The notes beneath the pieces were generated by a model that was not told where the DNA came from, did not search any database, and was given only the letters and a program-made list of their open reading frames with translations. A stretch of DNA of 64,000 bases from F22 sp963668535 (GTDB taxonomy: Bacteria; Bacteroidota; Bacteroidia; Bacteroidales; Bacteroidaceae). Each line of letters begins with the position of its first letter. The first letter of the stretch is position 1. Made by a program: the position numbers and the translations under genes. Below are positions 1 through 7,127 of this stretch, in pieces. Location of the stretch: positions 1,054,001-1,118,000 of the forward strand of contig OY764867.1 of the NCBI GenBank assembly GCA_963668535.1, in the 5' to 3' direction.

Positions 1-861
1 GCTCTATTGAATAATCCACATGCAACGATGGAAGTAGATTCCGCCGTATTCTTTTTAAACAAGCTCCTTCAAACTAAAGATCTTAGTTCACGATCACTTG
101 CAGCATATTATTTAAGTAGACTCGCGAATAAAAAAAATGATTACAAAACAGCATTTAATTTACAAAGAAAATACCTCCAGTATTCTGATTCTTTACACAG
201 TAAAAGAATTCTAGAAGAAACTGCCAAAATAGAAAAAACATACAACTATAAAATAGCACAAAAAGAGAAAGAACAAGCAGAGGCTAAAGCGCGTACATAT
301 CGTTACTACATTATATTCGTTAGTTTATTATCTGTAGCTATTATCGCAATTATACTACTAACAATAAAAGGCAAAAATCTACAAATCAAAAATGAAGCTT
401 TTAAAGACTTTGCCTTAATAAAAATCTTGGGTAATATTAGAAAAGACAAAATTATAAAAGAAGAAAACGCCCCATTAACTCCCACAATCCTTCAAGCAGA
501 GGGATACAACCAGTTCATATATGATAATTCTGAACTTGCTAAAAGTTACAAGCATCTTCGAGACATGCTTGAGATGCCAGAAAGGACAATCAAAGATACA
601 GATTGGCAAAGTCTTCTAAAAGCTATTGACCAAACAATTCCCGATTTTGGGCAACATATTAATCTACTGGTACCTAAGATATCAAAAAATCAAGAGAAAT
701 ATTGCTATCTAACCAAATTAGGATTTAAGCAAAATGAGATTGCTCTATTGATCCCAATGACAGAATCTGGGGTATCTCAGCTAAAAAAACGATTGGTTAA
801 AAAAATCAGCTCAGACAAAGTAACCACAAAGAATCTCACAGAAACCATACAAAATTTATAA
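1..861 (+). CDS. TPR / transmembrane / HTH regulator-like protein, C-terminal part (gene cut by window start)
   Basis: The reading frame is open to base 1, so the true start lies outside the window; the in-frame TTG at 7 is probably an internal Leu codon. The visible part has an N-terminal helical section resembling the last TPR units (SLAAYYLSRLANKKNDYKTA), a charged coiled-coil stretch around residues 65-95, one membrane helix at about residues 99-121, and a cytoplasmic tail ending in a likely helix-turn-helix (GFKQNEIALLIPMTESGVS). Periplasmic TPRs joined by a membrane helix to a cytoplasmic DNA-binding tail is a common Bacteroidota regulator layout; the targets are unknown. Its stop codon directly abuts the stop codon of convergent priA, with no base between. 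Function is inferred from architecture only. Confidence 0.75.
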   Translation, partial: ALLNNPHATMEVDSAVFFLNKLLQTKDLSSRSLAAYYLSRLANKKNDYKTAFNLQRKYLQYSDSLHSKRILEETAKIEKTYNYKIAQKEKEQAEAKARTYRYYIIFVSLLSVAIIAIILLTIKGKNLQIKNEAFKDFALIKILGNIRKDKIIKEENAPLTPTILQAEGYNQFIYDNSELAKSYKHLRDMLEMPERTIKDTDWQSLLKAIDQTIPDFGQHINLLVPKISKNQEKYCYLTKLGFKQNEIALLIPMTESGVSQLKKRLVKKISSDKVTTKNLTETIQNL

Positions 862-3315
862 TTAATAGGGATCTACATCAAAATAAATACGTGCACCTTT
901 ACCAAAGCTTTGCTGTTCTGCATACGCTTTTATATTTAATAAGTTATGATGCACCCATTGGATACTATCTGTCATTGAACATTTAAGCATAATACGTTGT
1001 ATATACATATTTTGAACACGTCCTACAGGAGGTGCTTGTGGTCCAAGTACTCGTTGATCAAAAATTTGTCTACAGTACTGTCCCATACAACGAGCTAATA
1101 TATCCAACTCTTTACTGTTTCGATGTTTCATAATGACATGGATTAATCTTGAAAAAGGAGGATATCGAAACAGTCGTCTATCTTCAATCACATCATTATA
1201 CAGCCCTATGTAATCATGTGCCTGCACATGTTTATAGATAGGCTCCTCTGGCGTATTCGTTTGTATTAGTACAACTCCTTGATCACCTTTTCTACCAGCT
1301 CTCCCTGCGACTTGCGCCATTAATTGAAAGGCACGTTCAGAGGCCCTAAAATCTGGATATCCTAACATTGTATCCGCCTGTACAACACCCACCACATGTA
1401 CTCGATCAAAGTGCAAGCCTTTAGACAACATTTGAGTACCAATCAGAACATCTACTTCGCCCGTTTCAAAATCGGATAAAATCCGTTCATATGAATTCCT
1501 ATTACGCGTTGTATCTAGATCCATGCGCGCTGTACGTACATTTGGCAAAGCCTCTTTCAAGATCTCCTCTACTCGTTCCGTTCCATGCCCTTTTGGCATA
1601 ATTTCTGAATTTCCACATTGAGGACAAACTTTAGGGCGTGGCATACTATATCCACAATAGTGACATGTTAGTCTATCTGAGAATTTATGATAAGTCATAG
1701 TCACATCACAGTTGACACAACGAGGCACCCAACTACACGCTCTACACTCTACTTGTGGAGAGAAACCTCGACGATTTTTAAACACAATAACCTGCTGATT
1801 ATTACCTATAGCTTCTTGCATTTCCTCCAACAAATCTGGAGCAAAAAAACCTTTCATAATCTTCTTTCGGCGCAACTCCTTAGTATCTATTATTTTCACA
1901 TCAGGTAATTCAACCCCCTGGTAACGTGTATTTAAAGCAACCAATCCGTACTTACCTTCTTGAGCATTATAATAGGTTTCAACAGCTGGCGTAGCTGTTC
2001 CTAAAAGCACTTTTGCATGCAAATGACTTGCCATCATTATGGCCACATTTCTCGCATGATAGCGTGGTGCAGGATCTACTTGCTTATAGCTACTTTCATG
2101 TTCTTCATCTACAATAATCAACCCTAAATGTTTGAACGGTAAAAAGACTGACGAACGCACACCTAAAACAATTGGATATGGTGTATTACTCATTTGTCTA
2201 TGCCAAAAAGCAGAGCGCATCTGATCGGTAAACTTAGAATGATACACGCCTAATTGTTCACCAAACACTTGCTTCAGCCGTTGAGTTATTTGAGTCGTTA
2301 AAGCAATCTCAGGCAAGAGATACAACACCTGTTCTCCACGATCAATTGCCTCTTGAATCAAATGAATAAATATTTCTGTTTTTCCGCTAGAAGTTACACC
2401 GTGAAGAAGAACCACATTCTTAGTCTGCCATTCATACAGTATATCATCATAAGCTTTCTTCTGAGGGTCAGATAACAAATGTAGTGCATCAGAATGTGCC
2501 ATATGAGTATCTGGTTGCTTAACCTCAATTTCACATAGTTCCAAAACACCCCGATTAACAAGTGCCCTTAAAATTGCCGCAGATACTTCTGCACGCTTTA
2601 AAAGCACTTGCTTGGTCATCATATGATGTTCAAGATCCTCAGCACCTTCCAAGAAAGTCATCATTAACTTTTCTTGCTTCTGTGCCCTATGTAGGGCATG
2701 TAGAATGTGATGAAGCGTCTTTTCATCACGAAATGTTGGTGTCAGCTTCACCCAAACTTCTTGCTTTGGGCGGTACCCTCTATGAATATTCTCTTTCAGA
2801 ATTAGGCTTCCTTTATCAATAAGACGCTTAACAAATGGCAATGGATTTGTTCTGCCTAGAACTTTAGCTAAATTGGACAATTTACACTCCACCATGTCAG
2901 TCACATAGTCGACTACAAGTTGTTCCTTTTTACTAAGCTTAATTTCAGAATCTATTTCTGTATTGACACACACCATAGATTCACTTTCTAATTTAAGGCC
3001 TGCAGGAATTGCTGCCTTGTACACATCACCAAGTGTACACATGTAATAATCACTTATCCATTGCCAAAGTTTCAACTGTGCAGCTGTCACAATAGGTGTC
3101 TCATCCAATACAGAAAGTACTTCCTTCACCTCATACTCCTTAGGTGCATTATGATGTATATGAAGTACAATACCCGTATAATACTTACGAGTACCAAAAG
3201 GAACTACAACCCGACCACCTATAATGGGGTCACTCCCCCCATCTGCAGGCCACAAATATGTGAAACGTTGCGATAGGGGGAGTGGTAAAATAACGTCTAT
3301 ATACGTTTGCATCAT
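862..3315 (-). CDS. priA: Primosomal protein N' (PriA), replication-restart helicase
   Basis: PriA is a 3'-5' superfamily 2 DNA helicase that recognises collapsed forks and starts reloading of the replicative helicase. The 817-residue product has the N-terminal 3'-DNA-binding domain, Walker A GVTSSGKT at residues 306-313, the DEEH Walker B box at 403-406, and the eight-cysteine zinc-binding insert at about 524-567 (CRAC, CVNC, CHYC, CPQC), followed by the C-terminal helicase lobe with QVAGRAGR. Length is slightly above the usual 730-800 residues. Start: ATG at 3315, with a second ATG right after it. Only 5 bases separate it from the upstream barrel gene, so the two are probably co-transcribed. 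Nothing essential is missing. Confidence 0.97.
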   Translation of the reverse strand: MMQTYIDVILPLPLSQRFTYLWPADGGSDPIIGGRVVVPFGTRKYYTGIVLHIHHNAPKEYEVKEVLSVLDETPIVTAAQLKLWQWISDYYMCTLGDVYKAAIPAGLKLESESMVCVNTEIDSEIKLSKKEQLVVDYVTDMVECKLSNLAKVLGRTNPLPFVKRLIDKGSLILKENIHRGYRPKQEVWVKLTPTFRDEKTLHHILHALHRAQKQEKLMMTFLEGAEDLEHHMMTKQVLLKRAEVSAAILRALVNRGVLELCEIEVKQPDTHMAHSDALHLLSDPQKKAYDDILYEWQTKNVVLLHGVTSSGKTEIFIHLIQEAIDRGEQVLYLLPEIALTTQITQRLKQVFGEQLGVYHSKFTDQMRSAFWHRQMSNTPYPIVLGVRSSVFLPFKHLGLIIVDEEHESSYKQVDPAPRYHARNVAIMMASHLHAKVLLGTATPAVETYYNAQEGKYGLVALNTRYQGVELPDVKIIDTKELRRKKIMKGFFAPDLLEEMQEAIGNNQQVIVFKNRRGFSPQVECRACSWVPRCVNCDVTMTYHKFSDRLTCHYCGYSMPRPKVCPQCGNSEIMPKGHGTERVEEILKEALPNVRTARMDLDTTRNRNSYERILSDFETGEVDVLIGTQMLSKGLHFDRVHVVGVVQADTMLGYPDFRASERAFQLMAQVAGRAGRKGDQGVVLIQTNTPEEPIYKHVQAHDYIGLYNDVIEDRRLFRYPPFSRLIHVIMKHRNSKELDILARCMGQYCRQIFDQRVLGPQAPPVGRVQNMYIQRIMLKCSMTDSIQWVHHNLLNIKAYAEQQSFGKGARIYFDVDPY

Positions 3316-3320
3316 ACGCT

Positions 3321-3941
3321 TTAAAAAGTATAAGCCACAGCTAATTGCCAGTGATTTTCTGCTTTTGAATTAACGATACGTTCTACAGTTTGTGTTGACG
3401 CACTCAAAATAGTAACTTCCTGGCTATCATTTAGTGGTACATTATAACTCAATGACACTTGCAAATGCCCTAACATCTCAACACCAGCACCAATATTGGT
3501 TGATAGCGTATTGTTTTTAAATTTATACAAGCGTTCACCAATTGTTGCATCATCATCATTAAGAGCAAAACCAAATTGAGGGCCAGCAAAAATAAAAGCA
3601 CTTGCTGTACTTCCCAAGCCGAAACCATAACGCGCATTGATAGGTATCTCTAAAGAACGACGTTTGACTGTACCATTATCTATGTCACTTTCCACTTTAC
3701 TGCCAGACTGAGCGAACAAGAGTGCCCCATCAAAAGAAAAACCTAAGATTGGGATTGTCACTTCAGCCATAGGGCCTATGAAAAATCCAGTGTAATTTTT
3801 ATTTTTAACTTCATCATAATTTGCTTTATTAAAGTCTAACCCACCACGTACTCCAAACTTAATTAACTGAGCTGAAGCGGGAAGAGACACCATAGCTATT
3901 ACAGCATATAATGCCACAGATAAAATTCGATTCATCTTCAT
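3321..3941 (-). CDS. Outer-membrane beta-barrel protein, PorT-like
   Basis: A 206-residue protein starting MKMNRILSVALYAVIAMVSL, with a signal peptide ending near PASAQ, then a small barrel with repeated amphipathic strands and a C-terminal aromatic residue (LAVAYTF). This fits the outer_membrane beta-barrel family (OMP_b-brl_2, PorT-like) common in Bacteroidota; specific function is unknown. A longer in-frame extension to 4061 exists, but it would run through this gene's own -7 box (3974-3981) and into pepP, so I place the start at 3941 (3935 also possible). It lies 5 bases upstream of priA and probably shares its transcript, an unrelated pairing that tells little about function. Confidence 0.82.
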   Translation of the reverse strand: MKMNRILSVALYAVIAMVSLPASAQLIKFGVRGGLDFNKANYDEVKNKNYTGFFIGPMAEVTIPILGFSFDGALLFAQSGSKVESDIDNGTVKRRSLEIPINARYGFGLGSTASAFIFAGPQFGFALNDDDATIGERLYKFKNNTLSTNIGAGVEMLGHLQVSLSYNVPLNDSQEVTILSASTQTVERIVNSKAENHWQLAVAYTF

Positions 3942-3973
3942 AACTGAATACAATTTAAAGTGATTATTCACGG

Positions 3974-3981
3974 CAAAGATA
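3974..3981 (-). promoter_or_regulatory. -7 box for the barrel gene and priA
   Basis: TATCTTTG on the minus strand matches the Bacteroidota -7 consensus TAnnTTTG. It ends about 33 bases before the ATG at 3941. No clear -33 TTG is seen at the right spacing. It lies back to back with the pepP -7 box. Confidence 0.6.
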
Positions 3982-4003
3982 AAGAAATCTCTGAAACTTT
4001 TGC

Positions 4004-4011
4004 TACCTTTG
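4004..4011 (+). promoter_or_regulatory. -7 box for pepP
   Basis: TACCTTTG matches TAnnTTTG and lies 33 bases before the pepP ATG at 4045. No convincing -33 element is visible. Confidence 0.6.
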
Positions 4012-4044
4012 TAGGAATAATGTACAATCTCAAAATCAAAAGAT

Positions 4045-5418
4045 ATGTTTGAACAAAACACGTATATTCAGCGTAGAGCGTCGCTACAAAACGCTATGAA
4101 ACAGGGGCTATTGCTTTTTTTAGGCAACGATGATATGGGTCTCCAATACGAAGATAATTGTTTTCGCTACCGTCAAGATTCAACTTTCCTTTATTATTTT
4201 GGCATTAGTGCCGCTGGCCTTACCGCGGTTATTGATGTAGACAATAATCGTACGATTTTATTCGGAGATGAATTGACAATGGATCATATTGTATGGATGG
4301 GAGTACAACCTACTCTTGCCGAAAAAGCAGCCGCAGTAGGCATATTTGATGTACGTCCAAGCAGTGAACTAATCTCTTATTTGGCTAAGGCTCAAAAAGA
4401 GAATCAACCGATTCATCACTTGCCCGTATATCGTCCAGAACATGCCATCAAGTTCAACCATTTATTAGGTGAACCATTGAACCAACAACCTGCTTCTATT
4501 CAAATGATTCAGGCTATTGTGAAACAACGTAATATCAAAAGTCAGGAAGAAATTGCAGAAATTCAACGTGCTTGTGAAATTACAGCTGATATGCATATTG
4601 CTGCTACAAAAGCCATTGCTGCTGGTAAATATGAGTATGAAATTGCCGCATTGATTGAATACACAGCACAAAAACAAGGGGCTTCTTTATCGTTCCCAAC
4701 AATTGCAACTATTAATGGGCAAACCCTACACAATCACTACCATGGGAACTATTGTAAAGAAGGACGTCTCTTCCTCATTGATGCAGGCGCTGAAGTAGAA
4801 TCTGGTTATGCAGGTGATATGTCATCAACAATACCTGTTAGCAAAACATTCACACAACGTCAACGTGCCGTATACGAGATCCAAAATAACATGCACCGTC
4901 GCGCAGTAGCTGGTATTAAGCCAGGAGTACCCTTTAAAGAGCTACATTTTGAGGCCGCTCGTGCTCTAACAGAAGGTATGCAGGCACTTGGCCTAATGAA
5001 AGGTGACGTAGAGGCTGCAATACAAGCTGGTGCTCATGCGTTATTCTTTCCTCATGGACTTGGGCACATGATGGGGCTTGATGTTCACGACATGGAAAAC
5101 TTTGGAGAGAAATGGGTTGGTTATGCTGGTGAAGAAAAAAGCACACAATTTGGTTTGAAATCTTTACGTCTAGCTACGCCTCTAGAAGTTGGTAACGTGC
5201 ATACTATCGAGCCTGGTATTTACTTTATTCCTGATCTTATTGATAAATGGAAGGCAGAGAAATTGCACGCCGATTTTATCAACTACAATGAAGTCGAAAA
5301 GTATCGCGACTTTGGAGGTATCCGTAATGAAGAAGATTACTTGGTTACAGAAAACGGCTGTCAAATGTTAGGTAAAAAGATTCCATTGACTCCCGAAGAA
5401 GTAGAAGCTCTACGATAA
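4045..5418 (+). CDS. pepP: Xaa-Pro aminopeptidase (aminopeptidase P)
   Basis: A cytosolic dimetal M24B peptidase that removes N-terminal residues preceding proline. The 457 residues contain an N-terminal AMP_N (creatinase-like) domain to about residue 170, then the pita-bread catalytic domain. Metal ligands are all present: D246 and D258 (DAGAEVESGYAGD), H341 in HGLGHMMG, E389 in EPGIYF and E429 in RNEEDYLV; H337 in the HGLGH box is also conserved. Length is typical. Start: ATG at 4045, 33 bases after a TACCTTTG box. A 59-residue protein follows after 39 bases and may be co-transcribed. Confidence 0.96.
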   Translation: MFEQNTYIQRRASLQNAMKQGLLLFLGNDDMGLQYEDNCFRYRQDSTFLYYFGISAAGLTAVIDVDNNRTILFGDELTMDHIVWMGVQPTLAEKAAAVGIFDVRPSSELISYLAKAQKENQPIHHLPVYRPEHAIKFNHLLGEPLNQQPASIQMIQAIVKQRNIKSQEEIAEIQRACEITADMHIAATKAIAAGKYEYEIAALIEYTAQKQGASLSFPTIATINGQTLHNHYHGNYCKEGRLFLIDAGAEVESGYAGDMSSTIPVSKTFTQRQRAVYEIQNNMHRRAVAGIKPGVPFKELHFEAARALTEGMQALGLMKGDVEAAIQAGAHALFFPHGLGHMMGLDVHDMENFGEKWVGYAGEEKSTQFGLKSLRLATPLEVGNVHTIEPGIYFIPDLIDKWKAEKLHADFINYNEVEKYRDFGGIRNEEDYLVTENGCQMLGKKIPLTPEEVEALR

Positions 5419-5457
5419 AGTAATTTATTTACAGAGAATATCCTAAAAACAGACACA

Positions 5458-5637
5458 ATGAATCATCAATGTACGACATGTCCAATGAGAGCTAGATTTG
5501 ACAAAAATCCAAGGTCTTTTATTGCTCGTTTGTGGCAATGGCACACTAAATTTTGTCCTGGTTGGAAAGCATATGTACAAAATCTTCCAGAAGAGGAGAG
5601 ACTAGAAATAATCGCTAAATATCAGCTAAAAAAATAG
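5458..5637 (+). CDS. 59-residue Cys- and Trp-containing protein of unknown function
   Basis: A complete ATG-to-TAG frame that begins MNHQCTTCPMRARFDKNP, has RLWQWHTKFCPGWKAYVQ in the middle and ends in a helical tail (LPEEERLEIIAKYQLKK). The CxxC pair (C5, C8) and C33 with nearby His could bind a metal such as zinc. There is no signal peptide or membrane segment. I recall similar unannotated small proteins in other Bacteroidales genomes, but cannot check that here. It lies 39 bases after pepP and just before a stem-loop at 5666-5695, so it is probably the last gene of the pepP transcript. The dense, non-repetitive amino-acid pattern argues for a real gene; the function is unknown. Confidence 0.72.
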   Translation: MNHQCTTCPMRARFDKNPRSFIARLWQWHTKFCPGWKAYVQNLPEEERLEIIAKYQLKK

Positions 5638-5667
5638 TCTATAGAAATCAAAAGGATAGAGCAAAAA

Positions 5668-5695
5668 AAAGGTTGTCCATAAAGACAACCTTTTT
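5668..5695. terminator. Bidirectional intrinsic terminator between pepP unit and tRNA-Asn cluster
   Basis: Stem GGTTGTC / GACAACC (5671-5677 and 5684-5690), extended by A/T pairs, with a six-base loop; A-run on the left and T-run on the right allow use from both strands. Confidence 0.75.
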
Positions 5696-5696
5696 G

Positions 5697-5770
5697 CTCT
5701 CCCTCTTGGACTTGAACCAAGGACCCTCTGATTAACAGTCAGATGCTCTAACCAACTGAGCTAAGGAAGA
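5697..5770 (-). tRNA. tRNA-Asn(GTT), copy 3 in transcription order
   Basis: 74 nt; acceptor stem TCTTCCT / AGGGAGA, T-loop GGTTCAAGTCC, anticodon loop CTGTTAA giving GTT. CCA is not encoded. Identical to the two other copies. Transcribed last from the promoter at 6014-6044. Confidence 0.96.
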
Positions 5771-5784
5771 ATAATAAAAAATGG

Positions 5785-5799
5785 AGGCTAAACTAGCCT
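5785..5799 (-). terminator. Stem-loop between tRNA-Asn copies 2 and 3
   Basis: AGGCTA / TAGCCT hairpin, followed on the minus strand by CCATTTTTTA. It may act as a leaky terminator or a processing signal, since copy 3 has no promoter of its own that I can see. Confidence 0.45.
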
Positions 5800-5806
5800 A
5801 GTTTTG

Positions 5807-5880
5807 CTCTCCCTCTTGGACTTGAACCAAGGACCCTCTGATTAACAGTCAGATGCTCTAACCAACTGAGCTAAGGAAGA
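5807..5880 (-). tRNA. tRNA-Asn(GTT), copy 2
   Basis: 74 nt, sequence identical to the flanking copies; anticodon GTT. Part of the triplicate cluster with spacers of 36 and 39 bases. Confidence 0.96.
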
Positions 5881-5894
5881 ATAATAGAAAAATT

Positions 5895-5911
5895 GGAGGC
5901 AAAATTAGCCT
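5895..5911 (-). terminator. Stem-loop between tRNA-Asn copies 1 and 2
   Basis: GAGGC / GCCTC arms with a seven-base AT loop, related to the hairpin at 5785-5799. Either a weak terminator or a processing element. Confidence 0.4.
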
Positions 5912-5919
5912 CGTTTTTG

Positions 5920-5993
5920 CTCTCCCTCTTGGACTTGAACCAAGGACCCTCTGATTAACAGTCAGATGCTCTAACCAACTGAGCTAAGGAAGA
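5920..5993 (-). tRNA. tRNA-Asn(GTT), copy 1
   Basis: 74 nt, identical to the two downstream copies; anticodon GTT. Its 5' end lies about 14 bases after the predicted transcription start set by the box at 6014-6021. Confidence 0.96.
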
Positions 5994-6013
5994 ATGTTTT
6001 TCTAAATGCGATG

Positions 6014-6044
6014 CAAAAGTACTAGGTTTATTTGAAATATCCAA
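6014..6044 (-). promoter_or_regulatory. tRNA-Asn cluster promoter
   Basis: On the minus strand: TTG (6042-6044), 20-base spacer, TACTTTTG (6014-6021), then CATCGC. This is a full match to the Bacteroidota -33/-7 layout, with the GC-rich segment shared by the rRNA promoters. Its -33 region lies beside the divergent pfkB-family -7 box. Confidence 0.75.
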
Positions 6045-6045
6045 G

Positions 6046-6053
6046 TATATTTG
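6046..6053 (+). promoter_or_regulatory. -7 box for the PfkB-family kinase
   Basis: TATATTTG matches TAnnTTTG, 17 bases before the ATG at 6071. It overlaps the upstream part of the divergent tRNA-Asn promoter, so the two may interfere. Confidence 0.6.
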
Positions 6054-6070
6054 CAGAAAAATTTTTATAC

Positions 6071-7054
6071 ATGAAAAAAATCATTGGATTAGGCAATGCG
6101 CTGACGGATGTATTAGTCCGTTTAGAGAATGACTCAACTTTACAAGAATTGCAGCTTCCTAAAGGTAGTATGCAGTTGATAGACAATAATCTACACAAGA
6201 TCATAAGCGCACATAGAGCCCAACTAAAAGAAGAAAAAGATGCTGGAGGATCATCAGCAAATACAATTCGTACTCTTGGATTACTAGGCGTACAAAGTGC
6301 TCTTATTGCCAAAATTGGAAAAGACGCCGACGGTCTATTTTACCAAGAAGTGTTAGAAAAATGTCGAGTAAAACCATTTTTAAGTATACATAAGCAATTA
6401 CCCTCAGGTGTATGTTCTGCATTTATTTCTCCAGATGGTGAACGAACAATGGCTACATTTTTGGGCGCTTCAAGCACGTTATCAGCAGACGATTTAAAAC
6501 CAGAAATGTTTGCTCACCAAGATTATCTATATATCGAAGGGTATATGGTACAGAATCATGACATGATGCGCCACGCCTTGTCAATGGCTAAAAAAGCAGG
6601 TTTACAAATCTGTCTTGATTTAGCTAGCTATAATATCATTGAAGAAGACAAAGAATTCTTCATGGAGATTTTAGAGCATGACTTAGACATCATTTTTGCT
6701 AATGAAGAAGAAGCTATCGCATTAACTGGTTTATCACCAGAAGAAGCAGTTCAAGCTATCGCCAAAAAATGCAATATAGCTGTTGTAAAAATTGGTAAAG
6801 ACGGAGCATTAATTGCTCGTGATGAAGAACTCATACGTGTCCAAGCTTTCCATGTAAAAGATGTACTGGATACTACAGGGGCTGGAGATAACTTTGCTGC
6901 TGGATTTATGTATGGGCTATCCAAAGGGTATAATTTAGACCGCTGTGGCGAACTAGGTGCATTGATGGCTAGTCTTGTTATTCAGGATATAGGAGCCTCT
7001 CTATCAGCGTCGCATATTGAGCAAGTCAAAGCTCATATTGCGAACTGGAATTAA
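6071..7054 (+). CDS. PfkB-family sugar/nucleoside kinase (adenosine-kinase-like)
   Basis: A ribokinase-fold kinase of 327 residues transferring phosphate from ATP to a sugar or nucleoside hydroxyl. The N-terminal substrate region has AGGSSANTIRTLGLLG (first PfkB signature), and the second signature DTTGAGDNFAAGFMYG carries catalytic D273 and the anion hole. The layout (short lid, GGS motif) resembles bacterial adenosine-kinase-like PfkB proteins; the substrate cannot be fixed from sequence. Start: ATG at 6071 (MKKIIGLGNALTD). An upstream in-frame ATG at 6032 is rejected because it precedes the -7 box. It stands as a single gene between the tRNA cluster and the protease. Confidence 0.92.
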   Translation: MKKIIGLGNALTDVLVRLENDSTLQELQLPKGSMQLIDNNLHKIISAHRAQLKEEKDAGGSSANTIRTLGLLGVQSALIAKIGKDADGLFYQEVLEKCRVKPFLSIHKQLPSGVCSAFISPDGERTMATFLGASSTLSADDLKPEMFAHQDYLYIEGYMVQNHDMMRHALSMAKKAGLQICLDLASYNIIEEDKEFFMEILEHDLDIIFANEEEAIALTGLSPEEAVQAIAKKCNIAVVKIGKDGALIARDEELIRVQAFHVKDVLDTTGAGDNFAAGFMYGLSKGYNLDRCGELGALMASLVIQDIGASLSASHIEQVKAHIANWN

Positions 7055-7127
7055 TATCAATTTATTCATTGTGTTAATAAAGCTATTGCACATGCATTAA
7101 CTGAATAGCACATAAGATACAGAGATA

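Noticed and set aside
4045..4061. Long N-terminal form of the barrel protein starting at 4061
   Set aside because: It overlaps pepP and its own promoter and has no signal peptide at its start; the start at 3941 gives a clean one.
6032..6070. Upstream start of the PfkB kinase
   Set aside because: Contains the -7 box TATATTTG; the family start MKKIIGLGNA is at 6071.
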